A DNA stretch of 64,000 nt from Tetrahymena elliotti 4EA (lineage: Eukaryota > Ciliophora > Oligohymenophorea > Hymenostomatida > Tetrahymenidae), in assembly GCA_000231825.2 (NCBI GenBank), contig AFXF02001841.1, positions 47,818 through 111,817 on the forward strand. The letters are read 5' to 3'. A program made the position numbers and the translations under genes. Below the pieces are notes generated by a model. It was not told the DNA's origin and searched no databases. It was given only the letters and a program-made list of their open reading frames with translations. This document shows, piece after piece, positions 1 to 15,972 of the stretch; within the stretch, counting starts at the first letter, position 1; each line of letters opens with the position of its first letter.

Positions 1-178
1 ATTTATTAACAGGTTAGTTGCTGATATCAAAACATTCATTATCTTCATCATCTTAAAATATTTCTGAGGGATTCTACTGCTCAAACAGTAAATCTTCATT
101 CATCAGAAATTGTTCAGAATCCATATAATTAGTATTTTAGTAGCTTCCTTTTTAAAACTGGATATGCTCTTATTACAT
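1..178 (-). CDS. N-terminus of an unknown acidic, Q/N-rich protein (runs off left edge)
   Basis: Only the first 59 codons lie in the window. On the minus strand the frame opens with ATG at 178, preceded by an A-rich context, and a second in-frame ATG lies at 124 (peptide MDSEQFLMNEDLLFEQ). The visible protein is acidic and rich in Gln and Asn, with an Asp/Glu cluster (FQDDEDNECFD), and several Gln are encoded by TAA or TAG. There is no TGA before the edge. Nothing in this short piece identifies a family. The choice between starts 178 and 124 is uncertain; 178 has the better upstream context. Confidence 0.6.
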
Positions 179-1061
179 TTTGTTTAATTCAATTAGAGTT
201 TAAAAACCAATTAATTTAACTACAATTAATTTATAAAAATTTTTTGATTTTTCTTTTTAATATAATCATCGATATAAATTGGTTAAACTACTCATGCAAA
301 ATTTATCAAAATCAAATAATTTTCTTTACTAATATAAAAAATTTTCCAAAAACATACATATTAGTTCTTAAAGATGCTTTTTGATAAAAAAACAAACTTT
401 AATTTGATTCCTCAAAAAATATTTTTTTTAATTTTAAATTAAATTTTAAAAAATAAAAAAAAAAATATTATTAAGCTTTATTATTTTAAGTATTAGTCTT
501 TTTGAAATTTAAAAAATAAATTAAGAAAAAAATTTTTATTTTATTTTGGGATCAGAAATATTTTATCTAAACCTAAAAATATTTATCAATATTTATTTAA
601 TCTGTTATTAAGTAAAATTAATTAGTACTATTACAATGATTTTGTAAAATTTTGTAAAACTTAATTTATACTTTGAAAAATATTTTTAATTTTTAAAAAT
701 TATTTGAATTTGAAGTATTATTCTTATTCAAAATTATTTTATTCTTAATGAAGAGTTCAGAATATGCCAAATGTGAATATAAATATCTTTTTTTGCTTTG
801 AGAATAATTTAAATATCTGAAATGTCTAAATAATTACATCAATGAAAAATACGAATTTGAATTGATAACTAAAAAAATTAGAAGAAACAAAGTTAAAAAA
901 CTTAAATCTAAAAAAAAATATTTAAATATTTAAATTTAATGTTTTATTTAATTTGTAATTTTATTTATTATTTATTACTAATACAAGAACTTTCTATATA
1001 TATCAAAATATTTTCTATTCAATTTTATTAATATGAAAAATGTTTTTCTTTATCTTTTTAT
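179..1061. other. AT-rich intergenic stretch, no gene seen
   Basis: Almost pure A/T with homopolymer runs. No frame with balanced amino-acid composition and no tRNA-like box was found on either strand. It lies between the 5' end of the left-edge gene and the 3' end of the small membrane-protein gene, so it probably holds a promoter and a 3' UTR. Confidence 0.5.
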
Positions 1062-1385
1062 TCATGGAAATTTGCTAAGACTTATATATGCGATAGCCAC
1101 TGAAAATGTTATTAAACTTGTTCCAATAGTACCTATTTCTTTTTTTTCACATATATCTGCTATACATCTTGTTATTGCTACTAAAGGGGCACCTTTGATT
1201 ATTGATTTTCCTAAATATCTTTGTAAAGATTTCTTATATACTTAGCTATTTATTCCTGGTTAGTATAAAGCTACAGGTGCATAAACACCTGCAAAACATA
1301 ATCCAAATATAACTCCATCAAAAAGTCCAGAAATTGTATTACTTTTTAACACTTATATGTCCCTATCGTTTAAATAATCTCCCAT
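1062..1385 (-). CDS. Small hydrophobic membrane protein, possibly Tim17/NDUFA11-like
   Basis: Single exon, 107 aa, ATG at 1385 and TGA at 1062-1064, with two TAA/TAG codons read as Gln. A short polar N-terminus leads into a Gly-rich hydrophobic segment (GLFDGVIFGLCFAGVYAP, about residues 21-38), then a basic loop (KKSLQRYLGKSIIKG), then a second segment with AITRCIADICEKK and a third, GTSLITFSVAIAYISL, near the C-terminus. The length and the Gly-rich helix followed by a conserved-looking GAP stretch recall small Tim17-superfamily proteins such as the complex I subunit NDUFA11, but this is an impression from composition only. It could equally be an unrelated small mitochondrial or endomembrane protein. 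Confidence 0.6.
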
Positions 1386-1599
1386 TTCAATTAATTTATT
1401 TGTTAAAAAAATTACAAAAAATATTACAAATTATTACTTAAATTGATTAATTGATTGATACTTCTAATTAATGATTAAGAAATTAATTTGATTTTACTCA
1501 CTAATAATATTCATAAAAAAATATTTGTCTTTAAAAATTTTTTTGATTTGTTTTTCGCAGAATATTAAAGTAATTTTTAATTATCAAAAATAAATCCAA

Positions 1600-2778
1600 A
1601 TGAAATTACTTTTACAAAATTAGAATATTTTTCAAAAATTGAAGAATGCATTAAACAATTGTATCAAAAAGTTTTATGATACATACGAAACTGTGGAAAG
1701 AGTGTAGATGCTTGATATGATTGTAGATAATAAACTAATTTTTATTTACTCTAGTGGCCCATCTGAAATGTTTTCTGCTTAAATCTAAGCCCATTAGGTA
1801 GAAAAAAATGAAATAGAATTAACTGATGGAAATGTTAAATTCATAGTTAAATATAGAGATAATAGAGTTCTTGATAGAGCTAATTTCTTCGATAGTCCTA
1901 ATAATAGCTTAGTAATAATTAAGCAGTGGAGTTATGAGATTTATTATTTTAAAAATACTTTTTAGATAAATCTTGTAATAGATGAAATGAGATGCATTGA
2001 TATTATTACCACAATATTCTATTGTAAGTTGGAGTTAGATTTTACTTAAGGAATATAAGGAATAAGCAAATCCTCTTCACTTTCAAACTAGATATATGAA
2101 TATTCTGCTCAATATTATAAAGCAATATAGTTATTGAAAAAATTACTGATAAATGATTCTTATATTTCAGAACTATATAATTCAACTAAATCAAAATAAT
2201 AGCCAAAACTTATTATATTTTAAACATTTAAACCGAAAAATAATTTGATAGGATAAAGCTAAATTAAGTTTATTTAATAAAATTATTAAGATGATTTTGG
2301 TGAAGGATGCTTGTTAGAAAATATTAATTTTTCCAATTAGAATACTAAATAAAAAGAAATTTAAAAGAATTTAAACAAAATATATAATTGTGATAATGAA
2401 ATAAGTAACAAGAAACGAATTATGAAAAATAACTAAGAAATTTGCTAAATTTCTCTATAAAAATAAATTAAAATTTGCTAGGAAGAAGATGAGGACTCAG
2501 ATTCTAAAACAACTATAAAAAATAGTGGAAAAAAATAATATGTAATTTCAGAATAAAGTAATAACAATTAAAATAGGAAGAAAATATAAAACCAAAGCTA
2601 CAATCATAACAATTAAAGCTTAAGAGATGAGGATTATCATGTTTTAGAAGAGGAATAATAATAAAATCTGAGATAAAAAATAAATAATTAAAATTAATAA
2701 ACAAAAGTAATAACACTTAAAAAGAATTAGGACATTTTATTCTACAAACCTTAAAAAGAAGGAAATAAATATTTTTGA
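1600..2778 (+). CDS. Unknown 392-aa soluble protein
   Basis: A single open frame under the ciliate code from ATG 1600 to TGA 2776-2778, with dozens of TAA/TAG codons. The N-terminal ~150 residues are well mixed in composition and look folded (for example YETVERVQMLDMIVDNKL, then FIVKYRDNRVLDRANFF). The C-terminal half is rich in Gln, Asn, Lys and Glu, with an acidic patch EEDEDSDSK, and looks disordered. No membrane segment or signal peptide is visible. No family was recognised. The frame is open back to about position 1495 without another ATG; the pyrimidine-rich tract ending CGCAG at 1560 could be an intron acceptor, so an upstream exon cannot be excluded. Confidence 0.65.
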
Positions 2779-3457
2779 TGGAAATGTGAAAATTTGAATA
2801 AAACATTATTTTAATTCACTAATCAAACAAAACAAATAATTAATATTTAAATTGTAAATAAAATTTGTCTAAATATGCTCTTTTTTTAATTAAATCCTTA
2901 TAATTTTAAACGCAAATTCAAACAATTTTTACCAAAATGAGTAAAATATTTAGTATTAGGTTTCCTTTTTATATTTTTAATTTGCTTGCCTTGAGTAAAC
3001 AAAACTTAAAATCTCAAAATAAAAAATTTAAATAGATTTAAATGTAAAAATTAACTTTTTTTTGTAATTGCTTATTTTCAATAAATATTAATCTTTTTTT
3101 CTCTGTTTAAAAATAAAATATTTAATGAAGCATCATCTTTTTTTATGTCTTTTTTTTATCACTTTAAAAATTAATTACCAATTAACAATAATGAAGTTAT
3201 AATTAATAATTAATGGTTTCTGTTTACGATAAAAACTTAATCTTGGTATTGTAATTTTAACATTAAACAAAATAAAGAAATTTTAATTTTAAACAAACAT
3301 AAATGAAGGAGAGTTTTGAAGGGTATTGTGGTTTTAATAAACGAACTAATAGCTTATCTTTACACAAAAAATATAAATTTAATGGATATTTAGTTACATT
3401 TATTAAGTTTTTAAGTTAGAAGTGTATTATATGTTAATAGATTTTTTAAAATTTAGA
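2779..3457. other. Convergent intergenic region, no gene seen
   Basis: Lies between the 3' ends of the 1600-2778 gene (+) and the glutamate dehydrogenase gene (-). It is A/T homopolymer-rich with no supported coding frame, and presumably holds both 3' UTRs. Confidence 0.5.
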
Positions 3458-6252
<2,795 letters not shown>

Positions 6253-6527
6253 CTTTTTATATCTTTTAGATTTTTTCTTTCTTTTTTATCTTTTAGTTTT
6301 ATTGATTTTTTTATTAATTTTTTTATTTCTTTATTTCTTAATAGTGTGTAATAGCAATCTTATGTTCCTATTATCTGTTTGCTTCTTTTAATTTTTTTTT
6401 ACTTTGTTTCTGAGCTACTTACTATCTTAATAAGAGATGAATTTGTTTCTTATTTGTTTTATCTAATGATCTTTTAAACTATATTTGCCTTTTGAAAAGT
6501 TTTTTTTGATGTATTATTATTAGTTCG

Positions 6528-7736
6528 TCACTTCAAATACTTATTTTTTAGATATGTGTTAATATTCAGCCTTTCCCCCACCATATCCTTCTCCTACCTA
6601 CAATGCTTAGTCTCCCACCCTTTTAACATATGCTCATTTTCCCCTAACAAAAAAAGATCCTCCTTTTAACAGAGAGTGTTAAATGGGTTTAATCTTTACT
6701 CAGCCCATATTTCTTGTATTTTTGCTAACTGTATTTTAGTATCTTTGAAGCTCTTTTATAAATAAATCAATTTAATCAATAAAGATTTGCATTCCCCATA
6801 TTTCGAAATAAATACTTTTCTAGAAGTAATAAATAAGATTTAATATCGTTTGGCATTTGACAATATTATTTATCTACAAATTAATAATAATGAATGAATG
6901 TGTACTTTTTCCAAAATAACTTGTTTTTTATACAATTTTCTCTACTTTTACTAATCCTTCATGCACATTGGAAATTACCTCAAAATACTAAGCATGAAAA
7001 ATACCTAATTTTGCATATTTGAATGCTCTCTCATCAGTAGAGAATAGAGGAATCTTTAAGGCATCATCATATTTTGTAAATTTTGAATGAAATTAAAAGA
7101 GCAAACATGATTAGTTGATTTTATTTTGATAAGAAAAAATAAATGACTTTTGGCATTAATAAATTAAAGTTTATATAACATCATATTATAAAAAATTTAA
7201 CATGATAGAGAATACTTTCTGCGTATCTTTCTAATAATATTTTTAATTATGAAGATAAAAACATATATTAAATCAGATTTCATTTAATTAAAGAAAGTTA
7301 AAATTCCTAATAAATCAGCTCTCTCCTTATCGCTCCCCAACTCGTTAAATTCATATCACTTTAATAAGACCACAAATAAATCAATTAAGAGTAAATATAA
7401 AGGAATTAATTATTGAAATCCTTAATTTCTAAAAAATAAATAAGCATATAGTGCAGGGGAAGAATAGTGCGATATTAGAAATAAAAAAGAAAAACAAAAT
7501 AAAAAAGTTAAGCATATTATAACTTAATATTGCAGATTTATCTTTCAGTGATGAAATATTATTTAAGCATTAAACCATCACAAATCCAAATGTCACATTA
7601 AACATATATTAAAATTATCATATCAGAAACTATTTATCTTTACCTCCTCAACTCCATCAGTAATGATTGTAACAGCTTTTCCAATAATGCTTTTAGACCA
7701 TTTTGATAGAATTTCTTGCTATTCTTATAATTGCAT
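6528..7736 (-). CDS. Unknown 171-aa protein, four exons
   Basis: Built from four phase-0 exons: 7644-7736, 7263-7340, 6934-7053, 6528-6752 (516 nt). Exon 1 begins MQLQEQQEILSKWSKSIIGK and ends GVEE at a good GTAAAG donor. The last exon is clearly coding, with balanced codons, Trp and Cys (QEIWAEQRLNPFNTLCQKED, later MLKGWETKHCRQEKD), and ends at TGA 6528-6530. It is a soluble, helix-prone, charged protein without membrane segments. The exon 2/exon 3 junction is the weak point: the donor is GTTTTT and the reading also continues upstream of 7053 (KYDDALK), so exon 3 may start earlier. The first intron is about 300 bp. No family was recognised. Confidence 0.55.
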
Positions 7737-8394
7737 TTCTCTTTTTTATTATAATGACTGGTTACTAAGCTAAAATCACGTCACTTTTATCAATCAAAAG
7801 AGTTTAAATAAATTTATTTTGCGTACTATCCCCAACAACAAAACTCTTTATAAGTATTAAATTTGTTTTTTTTCTCAAAAGATAAAGAAAAATATAAATA
7901 ATTTTAAATATAATAATCGATTTACTTGATAAATATTCTAGCATTTATTAACTTTCTACATAGATAGCTATGTAATTGCAATCTTGTAATCATCAAACAA
8001 AAATAAATTCTAATTGAAATAAATTTTCAATTGAAAGTTCCCATAAATAATTATTTGATAAAACAAAAAATAGAATTAAGAATACAAAGGCAAATCTTTA
8101 ATCAATTTAAAAAACATTATAACCTTTAAAAGAATAATATGAAATTAGGGAGTATTCAAGAAAAGTATTCATATTTTTATTTTAAAGTGAGGATTTAGTA
8201 AGGTTTTAAAACAATTTTTTAATAATTAGAAATAATTTAATACAAAACCAAGTAAAATAAATAATACTCAAAAACACAGAAAAGATAACTTAGGGATTTG
8301 AAATTTATTTTTTTATTTTTATAGATGTTTGTTGTTAGTAATATATGTTTATAGTATTTTTCTAATATAGAGTTAGTTTTTTTGGGTGATTTTA
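7737..8394. other. Intergenic region, no gene seen
   Basis: Separates two minus-strand genes: the 3' end of the four-helix membrane protein and the start of the 171-aa gene. It is strongly A/T; no coding frame with sensible composition was found. Confidence 0.45.
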
Positions 8395-9103
8395 TCAATA
8401 TTCGTATTTGAAAGTTAATTCGAGCACTAAATAAAAGCAAAAGTAAAATATTTTAGATATTATTGAAACTGAAAGGATGAGATAAGTTATAGCAGATAAG
8501 TTAATATTAAATCCATTTTCCATCCACTCAGGTATTGTTTATATTAATGAGTATGACAATAGCGAAAGTTGAGATAAATATGTTAAAACAAATAATATGT
8601 AAATAATTCTTCTAAGCCTGTAAAATTTTTCTATAAAAGAAGGTCTACTATAATTATCATGATAAAAAACCATTGTATAAAAAATAAATAATAATAGGGC
8701 AATAGCTATTTCTTAATAGCTTATTATTTTAACTTCATTATTTTTGTACAGCTAATCTTTAATACTAAAAGCTAATACACTACTTGATACACTTAGTAAA
8801 ATAAAAAACCAAACTACAATGTAAAAAATCAATCTTGGACCCTAATTTTCTGTTATAAGTAGTGAAATGTCTCCTTCCTTTTTTATAAATACAGTTTAAA
8901 AGATTTTATTTCATATTCTAGTTTTAATATGTAGAATTTACAGCTAAAAAAATACTCTTAAAACAATTTTCAGAATTTTGTCTTTAAATTGTATGATCTG
9001 TCATTTAAATCTTTTAGCCATTATAAAAAGAATTTATGATGCTATCATTTAACTAATCTCTTTCTAGCAGGTTAATATCAACTTATTAATCCTCTTCTTC
9101 CAT
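8395..9103 (-). CDS. Unknown four-transmembrane protein
   Basis: Two exons, 8942-9103 and 8395-8877, joined by a 64-bp GT...AG intron in phase 0, give 214 aa. The first ~65 residues are polar and acidic (MEEEDQQVDINLLERDQ), then four hydrophobic segments follow: FYIVVWFFILLSVSSSVLAF (about 72-91), EIAIALLLFIFYTMVFY, IIYILFVLTYLSQLSLLSYSL and a long C-terminal one ending FYFCFYLVLEL. A charged loop with SRPSFIEKFYRLRR separates helices 2 and 3. The start is secure because an in-frame TGA lies upstream with no other ATG. No family was recognised; topology suggests a cytosolic N-terminus. Confidence 0.62.
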
Positions 9104-10655
9104 TTCAAACAATATGCTTAAATTCCTAGCTAATCTATAAATTTGTTATTTTTTTTAGCTATATTTCAATATTCTTTACAAATTTATTGAGAATTATCAA
9201 CTTAATTGAAGAAGCTTATTTATAAGATTGCAAGATATTACTGTTGAATTAGAAATAGGTTGTGAATAAATTAATATTTAAAAAATTTTAGAAATTTTTC
9301 AGAGATTATGTAAAATATTTGGTTAAAATCTAGATAAGATAGTTTTTAGAATTGAAAACCAATAGATTTTACATAAAAAAATATAAAGAAATAACTTAAT
9401 TTAATTTTATCAAATTTTAAATTATTTATTTTAAATTTACAATAAAGTAGAATCTTTTTTCTATTTTGTTCCATTAATTTTAATTTTAAAAAATCTAAAT
9501 CTATTGATAACATTTTAAATTATTCAAGCATAAAAAACATAGAAGTTTTCACAAATATGAGTATTTATCTATCTAAGAATGTAAATCTTACAAATATTAT
9601 TAACAAATTATCTTAGTAACTCATAATTTAATTTTTATTTTTGATTAAACATGAAAATAAATAAGCTATTTTTTTATTTATGATAATTTCTCAATAATAA
9701 ATTATACTAGAATAAAAATTGCCAAAATTTATTGATATTAATGATCAATAACATGTAGAAATTATTAAAAATTAGAAACAGAAGTCTTTATTTTTTTTAA
9801 ATTTAATATATTTTAAAAGGAATAATACTTTAAAAATAATTAATTAAGCATAGAGAGAATTATTTATATATTAAATTATTTATTATTCATCAAAGGGTAG
9901 GAAAAATGAAAATAATTCCAATATTAAATAATTCTATACTTTCCTTATATTTGTTTTTAAACATATTTATTGTCATTATATTCAATTTTATAATTTTATT
10001 TTATGTAGATAGTCACAAGGAAAGAAAGTTAAAAAAAAGTTAAAATTTGAATGAAAAAATTACTTAGTAAATTAAAATCAATTTTCAAATTTTGAATGAT
10101 TAGATTATCCTTAATATTATAATGTTTTTGGCAAGAAAGTTTTGTTTTTAAAATTAATAATTTTTATTAATTGCTTGAAATTAAAGTTAATAAATATTTA
10201 AAATAACAATTTAAAAAACAACTTCATACAAATTAAGTCTTTATTAACATTTTTCTAGAGTTCCAAAAATAGTGATCATAACTTTTACAAATTTTAATCA
10301 AATAATTAAAGAATTTTTTAGTTTGATTCAGAATCTACTTGAAATATGCTAAAAAATGATAGTTTTTTCAGGTTTTTTAAATCATTCATTGTTTTAAGTA
10401 TATTTTTGTTTGATAATTTGTTTTGAAGGAGTTGAAAATCAATAAAATTTTAGATACAGAATATAAATGAAATATATACATTTTAATTATAAAATAATAT
10501 TATAAAATATTTAGCATTCGTATAATTAGAGATATAATTTTTAATTTTTGATCAAATATATTTTAAATTAGTGTAATTTTAATAATAATAATTCTTTTTA
10601 TAATTCATTTTTCTAAATTTTAATTTATAAAATTATTTATTTTTATACCAAAAAA
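9104..10655. other. Long AT-rich intergenic stretch, no gene seen
   Basis: About 1.5 kb of nearly pure A/T sequence between two minus-strand genes. I looked in all frames under the ciliate code and found no segment with Trp/Cys/Gly-balanced composition, no intron-flanked exon and no tRNA-like structure. Confidence 0.45.
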
Positions 10656-13040
10656 TCATTTCTTCCCAATTATAGTTGACATTTATTTCAAGCTTCCTCT
10701 TTGTCTAGGTTATTATACTGGAGTAGTTGGGTCTTTTATTTCTAAACCTTTTATGATAGATTCAGATTTAGGCTCGATAGTTGCTCTCCTAAATGGCCCT
10801 CTATTTAGCTTGGCTCCTTCAATTGGTTATTATTTTATACTGGTCAAAGAAGGTAATAGATTTTTCCTTTTATTATCAATTTATTTGATACCAGAACCTA
10901 GTTCTTTCTTTGTATCTTCATCTCCTTCTTCAATAGAATCTAAAGATGCCTTCTTTTAGTTTGAGCCTAACCCCAGATTTGAGTTTTTAGAGGATCTTCT
11001 AGAGGAATTATTTGAAGATGACTAGACTTAAATAAAAGAACCTCTTTTGTTTACAGTCGAAGTTGGCTATATTGGTTTTGTTTTACCAGTAATGAGAGGC
11101 TGCTTCATTTTTAATGGAGAATTCTCTGGCATTTCTTCATTTCTTTTTCTAAATATTTGGTAATATGTAAATAAATAAATTAAACTTTTTCTAATTTTTT
11201 ACTTTTCTTATTTGATCAGGTGTCTCATTTTTTCAACATCTCCTTTGAATGGAGATTTGTGTCTTTCACTTTCCTATTCAGTTACATCTTTAAAGAATTT
11301 ATGTTTTAAGGCTTCTGTAGCTGTAATTCTTTACTTAGGATCACATTTCAAAAGCTATTTTAACAAATCTTAAGCAAGTGGGGGGAGATCCTTCACATCT
11401 TAACAATTTAAATTAAAATTGATTGATTTATTTTCTTAAAGTACTTCTGCATGAGTTACTCCTCCAAATAATGGTTTATGGACACAACTATAAATAAAAG
11501 TAATAATTAATTACAAAAATTTCAATTGATATTTTATTTACAGTTTGTAAAATATAGATCCAGCAGAAAAAATGTCACACGAAGGGTCATAGTGAGTTTA
11601 GTTTTCTTAAAGATTAATAACTTCTGGGGCAACATATCCAGGAGTACCACATTTCAAATAGAGATATTTATGAGCATCTGCTTTTTGAGCTAATCCAAAA
11701 TCACCGATTACCAAATCTAAACTTTATTTGCTTCTCATAAGAATATTTTCTGGTTTTAAGTCTCTATGCATAATATTTTAGCTATGAAGAGCTTCAAGAC
11801 CTATTAGAAGAAAAAAGATAATTAATGAATAAATTAATCGATGAAATAGAAAGAATGTTAGTCTATTCAAGAACAAAAAAAATATTAAATTTACTCTATT
11901 CAAAAATTATAAAATTCTTTAATTAGTAATAATTAATAATTCATACCTGAAAGAATCTATTTCATAATTAAACCGATTTCAAACCAAGTTAAATTAGGGT
12001 TTTTTTTCATTAGATCAAATAGTTAGCCACCTTCTACAAGCTCTAAGACTATTTTGATGGAGCTATCAGCATCAAATACTTCAAATAACCTCATCACATT
12101 TTTATGTCTTACTAATCTCATAAGTGCAAGTTCATTTTCTATTTCAGCCTATTATTATTGAATATTTTCATTAATTTATTTTTCTACTAAACAGAGCTAA
12201 TCGCCAAATTTAATAATCAATTAATTAATGAAGAACAAATAAATAGAACAGAATGTTTATTTTACCTTTCCATCAGATGTTTAGTATATGTGAGCTTTAC
12301 TTAAACTCTTAACTGCAAACAAGCTTCCATCAATTTTTTTTTCAGCTATAACAACCTAAATATTATATATTAAAAAATAAATGAATCAGTGAAATAAAAA
12401 TATATTTTTCATAAAAAATCTATTTTAAAGAGTATGAGAAAAAATATTTTAACAAAAATATAAATTTTAGTTACACTTGCATATGCACCACTTCCAATAA
12501 CTCTCTTTACATCATAGTAAGCATAGAAGTTTTTTTAAGTTATTCTTTCTGAGAGCTTATTTTACCATTCTACATATACCTTCTTGTCTACACTAATGAA
12601 TTCACAATCACACAAGTCTTTCTCAATTTTTAATGACTTAAAATTTTGTTATTTGATATTATCAAGTTCATTCTCTTTATCTCCTTCAATGACTAGCTCA
12701 AATGTTGTTTCGAAGCAAAACTTCATAAAGGCTATTACTACATTTCTCTGTTTATATTTAAAATATTGTTGTTATAATTAGTAGTGAGTATAGATTAAAT
12801 TATCAAATGAAAATAAAATCATTTAGGTAATTTAATAGATAAATATTTTACTTATATTAGGTAGAGTCTTTTACCGTATAGCTTTAGTTCACACTCTTCA
12901 TACTATTCTGAATCTCCTATCCTCTTTTTAAATTTAGAAGACAATTAACATGCCTCATTATCAGGTAAATAAAGCTTATTTTCTTCATTACTGCTAATCC
13001 AATAAAACTCTAAGGAATCCTACAAAAGAGTATTTTCCAT
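10656..13040 (-). CDS. PH-domain serine/threonine protein kinase (CAMK/AGC-like)
   Basis: Seven exons: 12852-13040, 12475-12747, 12266-12355, 11947-12148, 11542-11800, 11203-11487, 10656-11148; 596 aa. Residues ~20-135 look like a PH domain (CELKLYGKRLYLIQRNVVIA, ending in the typical helix VYVEWQNKLSERI). The kinase domain follows directly: glycine loop VIGSGAYASV (~145), ATP Lys in FAVKSL (170), catalytic loop HRDLKPEN (263-270), DFG (285-287), and an APE motif in GYVAPEVINL. All key catalytic residues are present, so it should phosphorylate Ser/Thr. The ~165-residue C-terminal tail is basic, Ser/Thr-rich and probably disordered. The arrangement of PH helix running into the kinase N-lobe suggests phospholipid- or intramolecularly-regulated activity; this is inference. 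Confidence 0.92.
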
Positions 13041-14232
13041 TAATGAATTGGAATATTATTTTATTCTTACTGAAGCTGTCTTTAAAAAATGATTTAAAGT
13101 TATTTAAGTTTTAGAAAAAGTTTTATGCTTTTTTTTGTCTGTAAATTACCTTATTAATTTAGTAAATTAAGATGCAATTTTTTTATTATATTAACGCAAA
13201 AAGATAATATTTTTATTGAGTTATAGCCTATCTTTAAGGATATATTTTAAGGAATTCGAATTAGAGTAAATTTATAAAGCTTATTAATACAAAAACTAGA
13301 AAAATGTGAAGGATTTTTTGTAAACAGATAGTTTTTGAGAATAAGTAATACTCTTTATACTTTAATTTCATGAATAAAATTAATGATTATTATAAAAATA
13401 AAAAAATATAATCACTCATTATTGACTATTATTTTTTTATAGTTTTGCTATTCTAACTAATTATCTTTTATAATAAAATTTACTTGAAGATCCGATTATT
13501 ATTTATCATTTTTTTTACTTTACTCTCACCTAAATATTTATGTAAATTAATCTATCCATCCATTCATCAATAAATTATTTAAACAATTTTCCTTTTCTTC
13601 AAATTTTTTCATCAACTTAGATTACACAGATGATATTCATTCAAAGATAAATGAATTTCACTATTATATGAAAGTTTATTTATATGTATTACTTTCCTTT
13701 AAAAATAAAAATTCTAATAATATATTTTATAGATCCATTAAAGGTTTAATATTTAATTTTTTTAGAAAAGGATGTGTGAAAGAAAATAAATAGCCTGATA
13801 TTTTTAAAAAACCAGTAGGAATGAAATACAATATTAAATACTCCTAATTACTAACTAATCACTAAATTAATTTGATAAGAATTTAATTAAATTTTACTGT
13901 TATGATTATAATGTTAATTTAAAAAAGATTTAAAAGAGACTTGAGAGTTGAATTAAAAATTAAACATTTCAAAAAATTTAATTCAAAATAAATAAGAGGT
14001 ATTTATCTATCTATCAATCTTTCTATTCAAAAAATTAATTGTATTTTATATATCTTTTGAAATAATTTAATTACCATACTAATTTTTGCATTAAAATTAC
14101 AGAAAAAAATAACAAAAAAAAAATTATCATCATATTTTTAATCTTTCAAGAAAAAAGCATCGAAACTACTTTCATAGCATTTATTTAGGCAAATAACAAA
14201 TAAGCAAATAATTAAAATAAAAAAGTTATTTC
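13041..14232. other. Divergent intergenic region (shared promoter space), no gene seen
   Basis: Lies between the divergent starts of the PH-kinase (-) and the palmitoyltransferase (+), so it must contain both promoters. It is A/T-rich with short tetranucleotide runs (ATCT, near 14000). No coding frame was supported. Confidence 0.5.
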
Positions 14233-15972
14233 ATGAATAGGAATCTTAAGTGGACTAAGATATTTGGATAATTCTATGTGCTGTTTGTGTTGAGTTTTAT
14301 AATGTTCATGTATTATGATATCTATCGAGTTTTTTAGCCAAATCTTTTAGAATGTAAACATTATTTACCTCAATAATAACTCTAAAATATTTGTTAATAT
14401 CTTTAAATCTAACTTACCGTTTTTTGTTATTATTAGGGAGCAATCATACTTATTCAAATCTATATTTTATTGTTTTCAATATACTATTTATAATGTTGCT
14501 TTGGTGCTTAATCAAGACTATGATATCTGATCCAGGCAAAATTCCTACTTTTTGGGTACTATTTTAAATTTCTTTGATAAAAAATTACTTTATAAGAGAA
14601 TTAGAGTTTCAATATAAATGAAAATGGCTGAATTAGAATTTTATTCTTACAATATTAAAAAGGGATTTTACTTTGATGATCCAGAACACAAAAAAAGAAG
14701 ATATTGCTTAATTTGCCATATTTTTAAAGTGAATATTATTTATTTGCGATTTTAAATTTTTAATGAAATCAAAATTTAAAAATTAGCCTGAGAGATGTCA
14801 TCATTGCAGTCTTTGCTAAAGATGTGTTCTAAATATGGATCATCATTGTCCTTGGTTAAATAATTGCATTGGATTTTAAAATAGAAAATTTTTTTTCCTA
14901 CTTATTTTCTATGTCAATGTTATGGTTTGGTACATCTTAGGTGGATTTATACCATTCGTATGGAGAATATTATGCAATTTAAGCAATTTCTAAGTTGAAA
15001 ATTTATGGGTCTTGATTCCCTTTGTCATATTTATACCTTTTTCAGTTGTTATTTTTAATTTCTTCCTTTTCCACTATCGCTTAATTGCTAAGAATATGAC
15101 AACTTTAGAGAATTTAGATAGAGAAAGAAACAAAGAACCTTTAGATACACCTTCTAAAGTAAAACTTAAACAAAATATAATTAAAAAGCATTAATTATTT
15201 TTTTAAAATAGTATGATTTGGGTTTCTAGTATAATTGGGAATAAGTTTTTGGTAAAAATTAATATTTATGGCCTTTTCCTCTGTTTGGAGAATCAGGAAA
15301 GCCAGCAGGAGATGGAGTTACTTATAGACATCGCAACGAAGTGCAAGAGTAAATTTATAATATAAAATTCATGTTGATTAATCAAAAATAGGAATTATAA
15401 TGTATCAAATAGGTAAAATGTAGAGATGAAAGAAAAATCTGATGTAAGTAAAAAAACAAACGATTAGTTCGATGATGATAATGACCATGATTTACAAATG
15501 CAGAAAAACTTCATTCCTCCTTAATATAAATAAAATTAGCGTCTTTCTACAAACCATCAACTCGTAACATAGGGAGATGAGCAAAAAGGATATAATGGTA
15601 ATAAAAATATTTAAAAATACATTATTTAAATAATTTTTAACAATAATTATAAAAGTATAATTTAATAACTCTTAAGGAATCAGCAATTTAAAGTTTAACT
15701 AAACAAATTAAAGTGTAATGAATTCAACTTTAGGTAGAAATAACTTAATAAATGTAAACTAGTCATATAATCAAACTTAAAATAGTATTCAATTTAATAA
15801 GGTTAATTTAGATAACTCTTATAACCAATAACTCAATTAGAATAGCAATTAAAATACAAGCAGGAATTTTAACAATCCAGTTACTTAAAATTTTAATGGG
15901 GTTGTATAGTTTAATAATCCTAATTTAATTTAAAACTAATAATAAAAAGCGAGTTTTGTTGCTTAAGCTTGA
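14233..15972 (+). CDS. DHHC-type protein S-palmitoyltransferase
   Basis: Transfers palmitate from CoA to cysteines of membrane-associated proteins. Seven exons: 14233-14353, 14437-14555, 14597-14728, 14787-15158, 15212-15348, 15392-15597, 15677-15972; 460 aa. Two N-terminal membrane helices precede the conserved DPG motif (SDPGKIP). The Cys-rich domain is complete: RYCLICHIFKPERCHHC, then DHHC at residues 142-145 followed by PWLNNCIGFQNRKFF. Two further helices follow, then the TTxE motif (TTLE, ~229) and a PaCCT-like motif (NWEQVFG). The last ~130 residues are Asn/Gln-rich and disordered. All motifs needed for catalysis are present. The GTACTA donor with TATAAG acceptor around 14556-14596 makes a very short 41-bp intron. 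Confidence 0.95.

Noticed and set aside
6560..6660. G/C-rich island with several G-runs on the minus strand, a candidate G-quadruplex
   Set aside because: The same bases form the end of a well-behaved coding exon (ENEHMLKGWETKHCRQEKD) of the 171-aa gene, which explains the composition.
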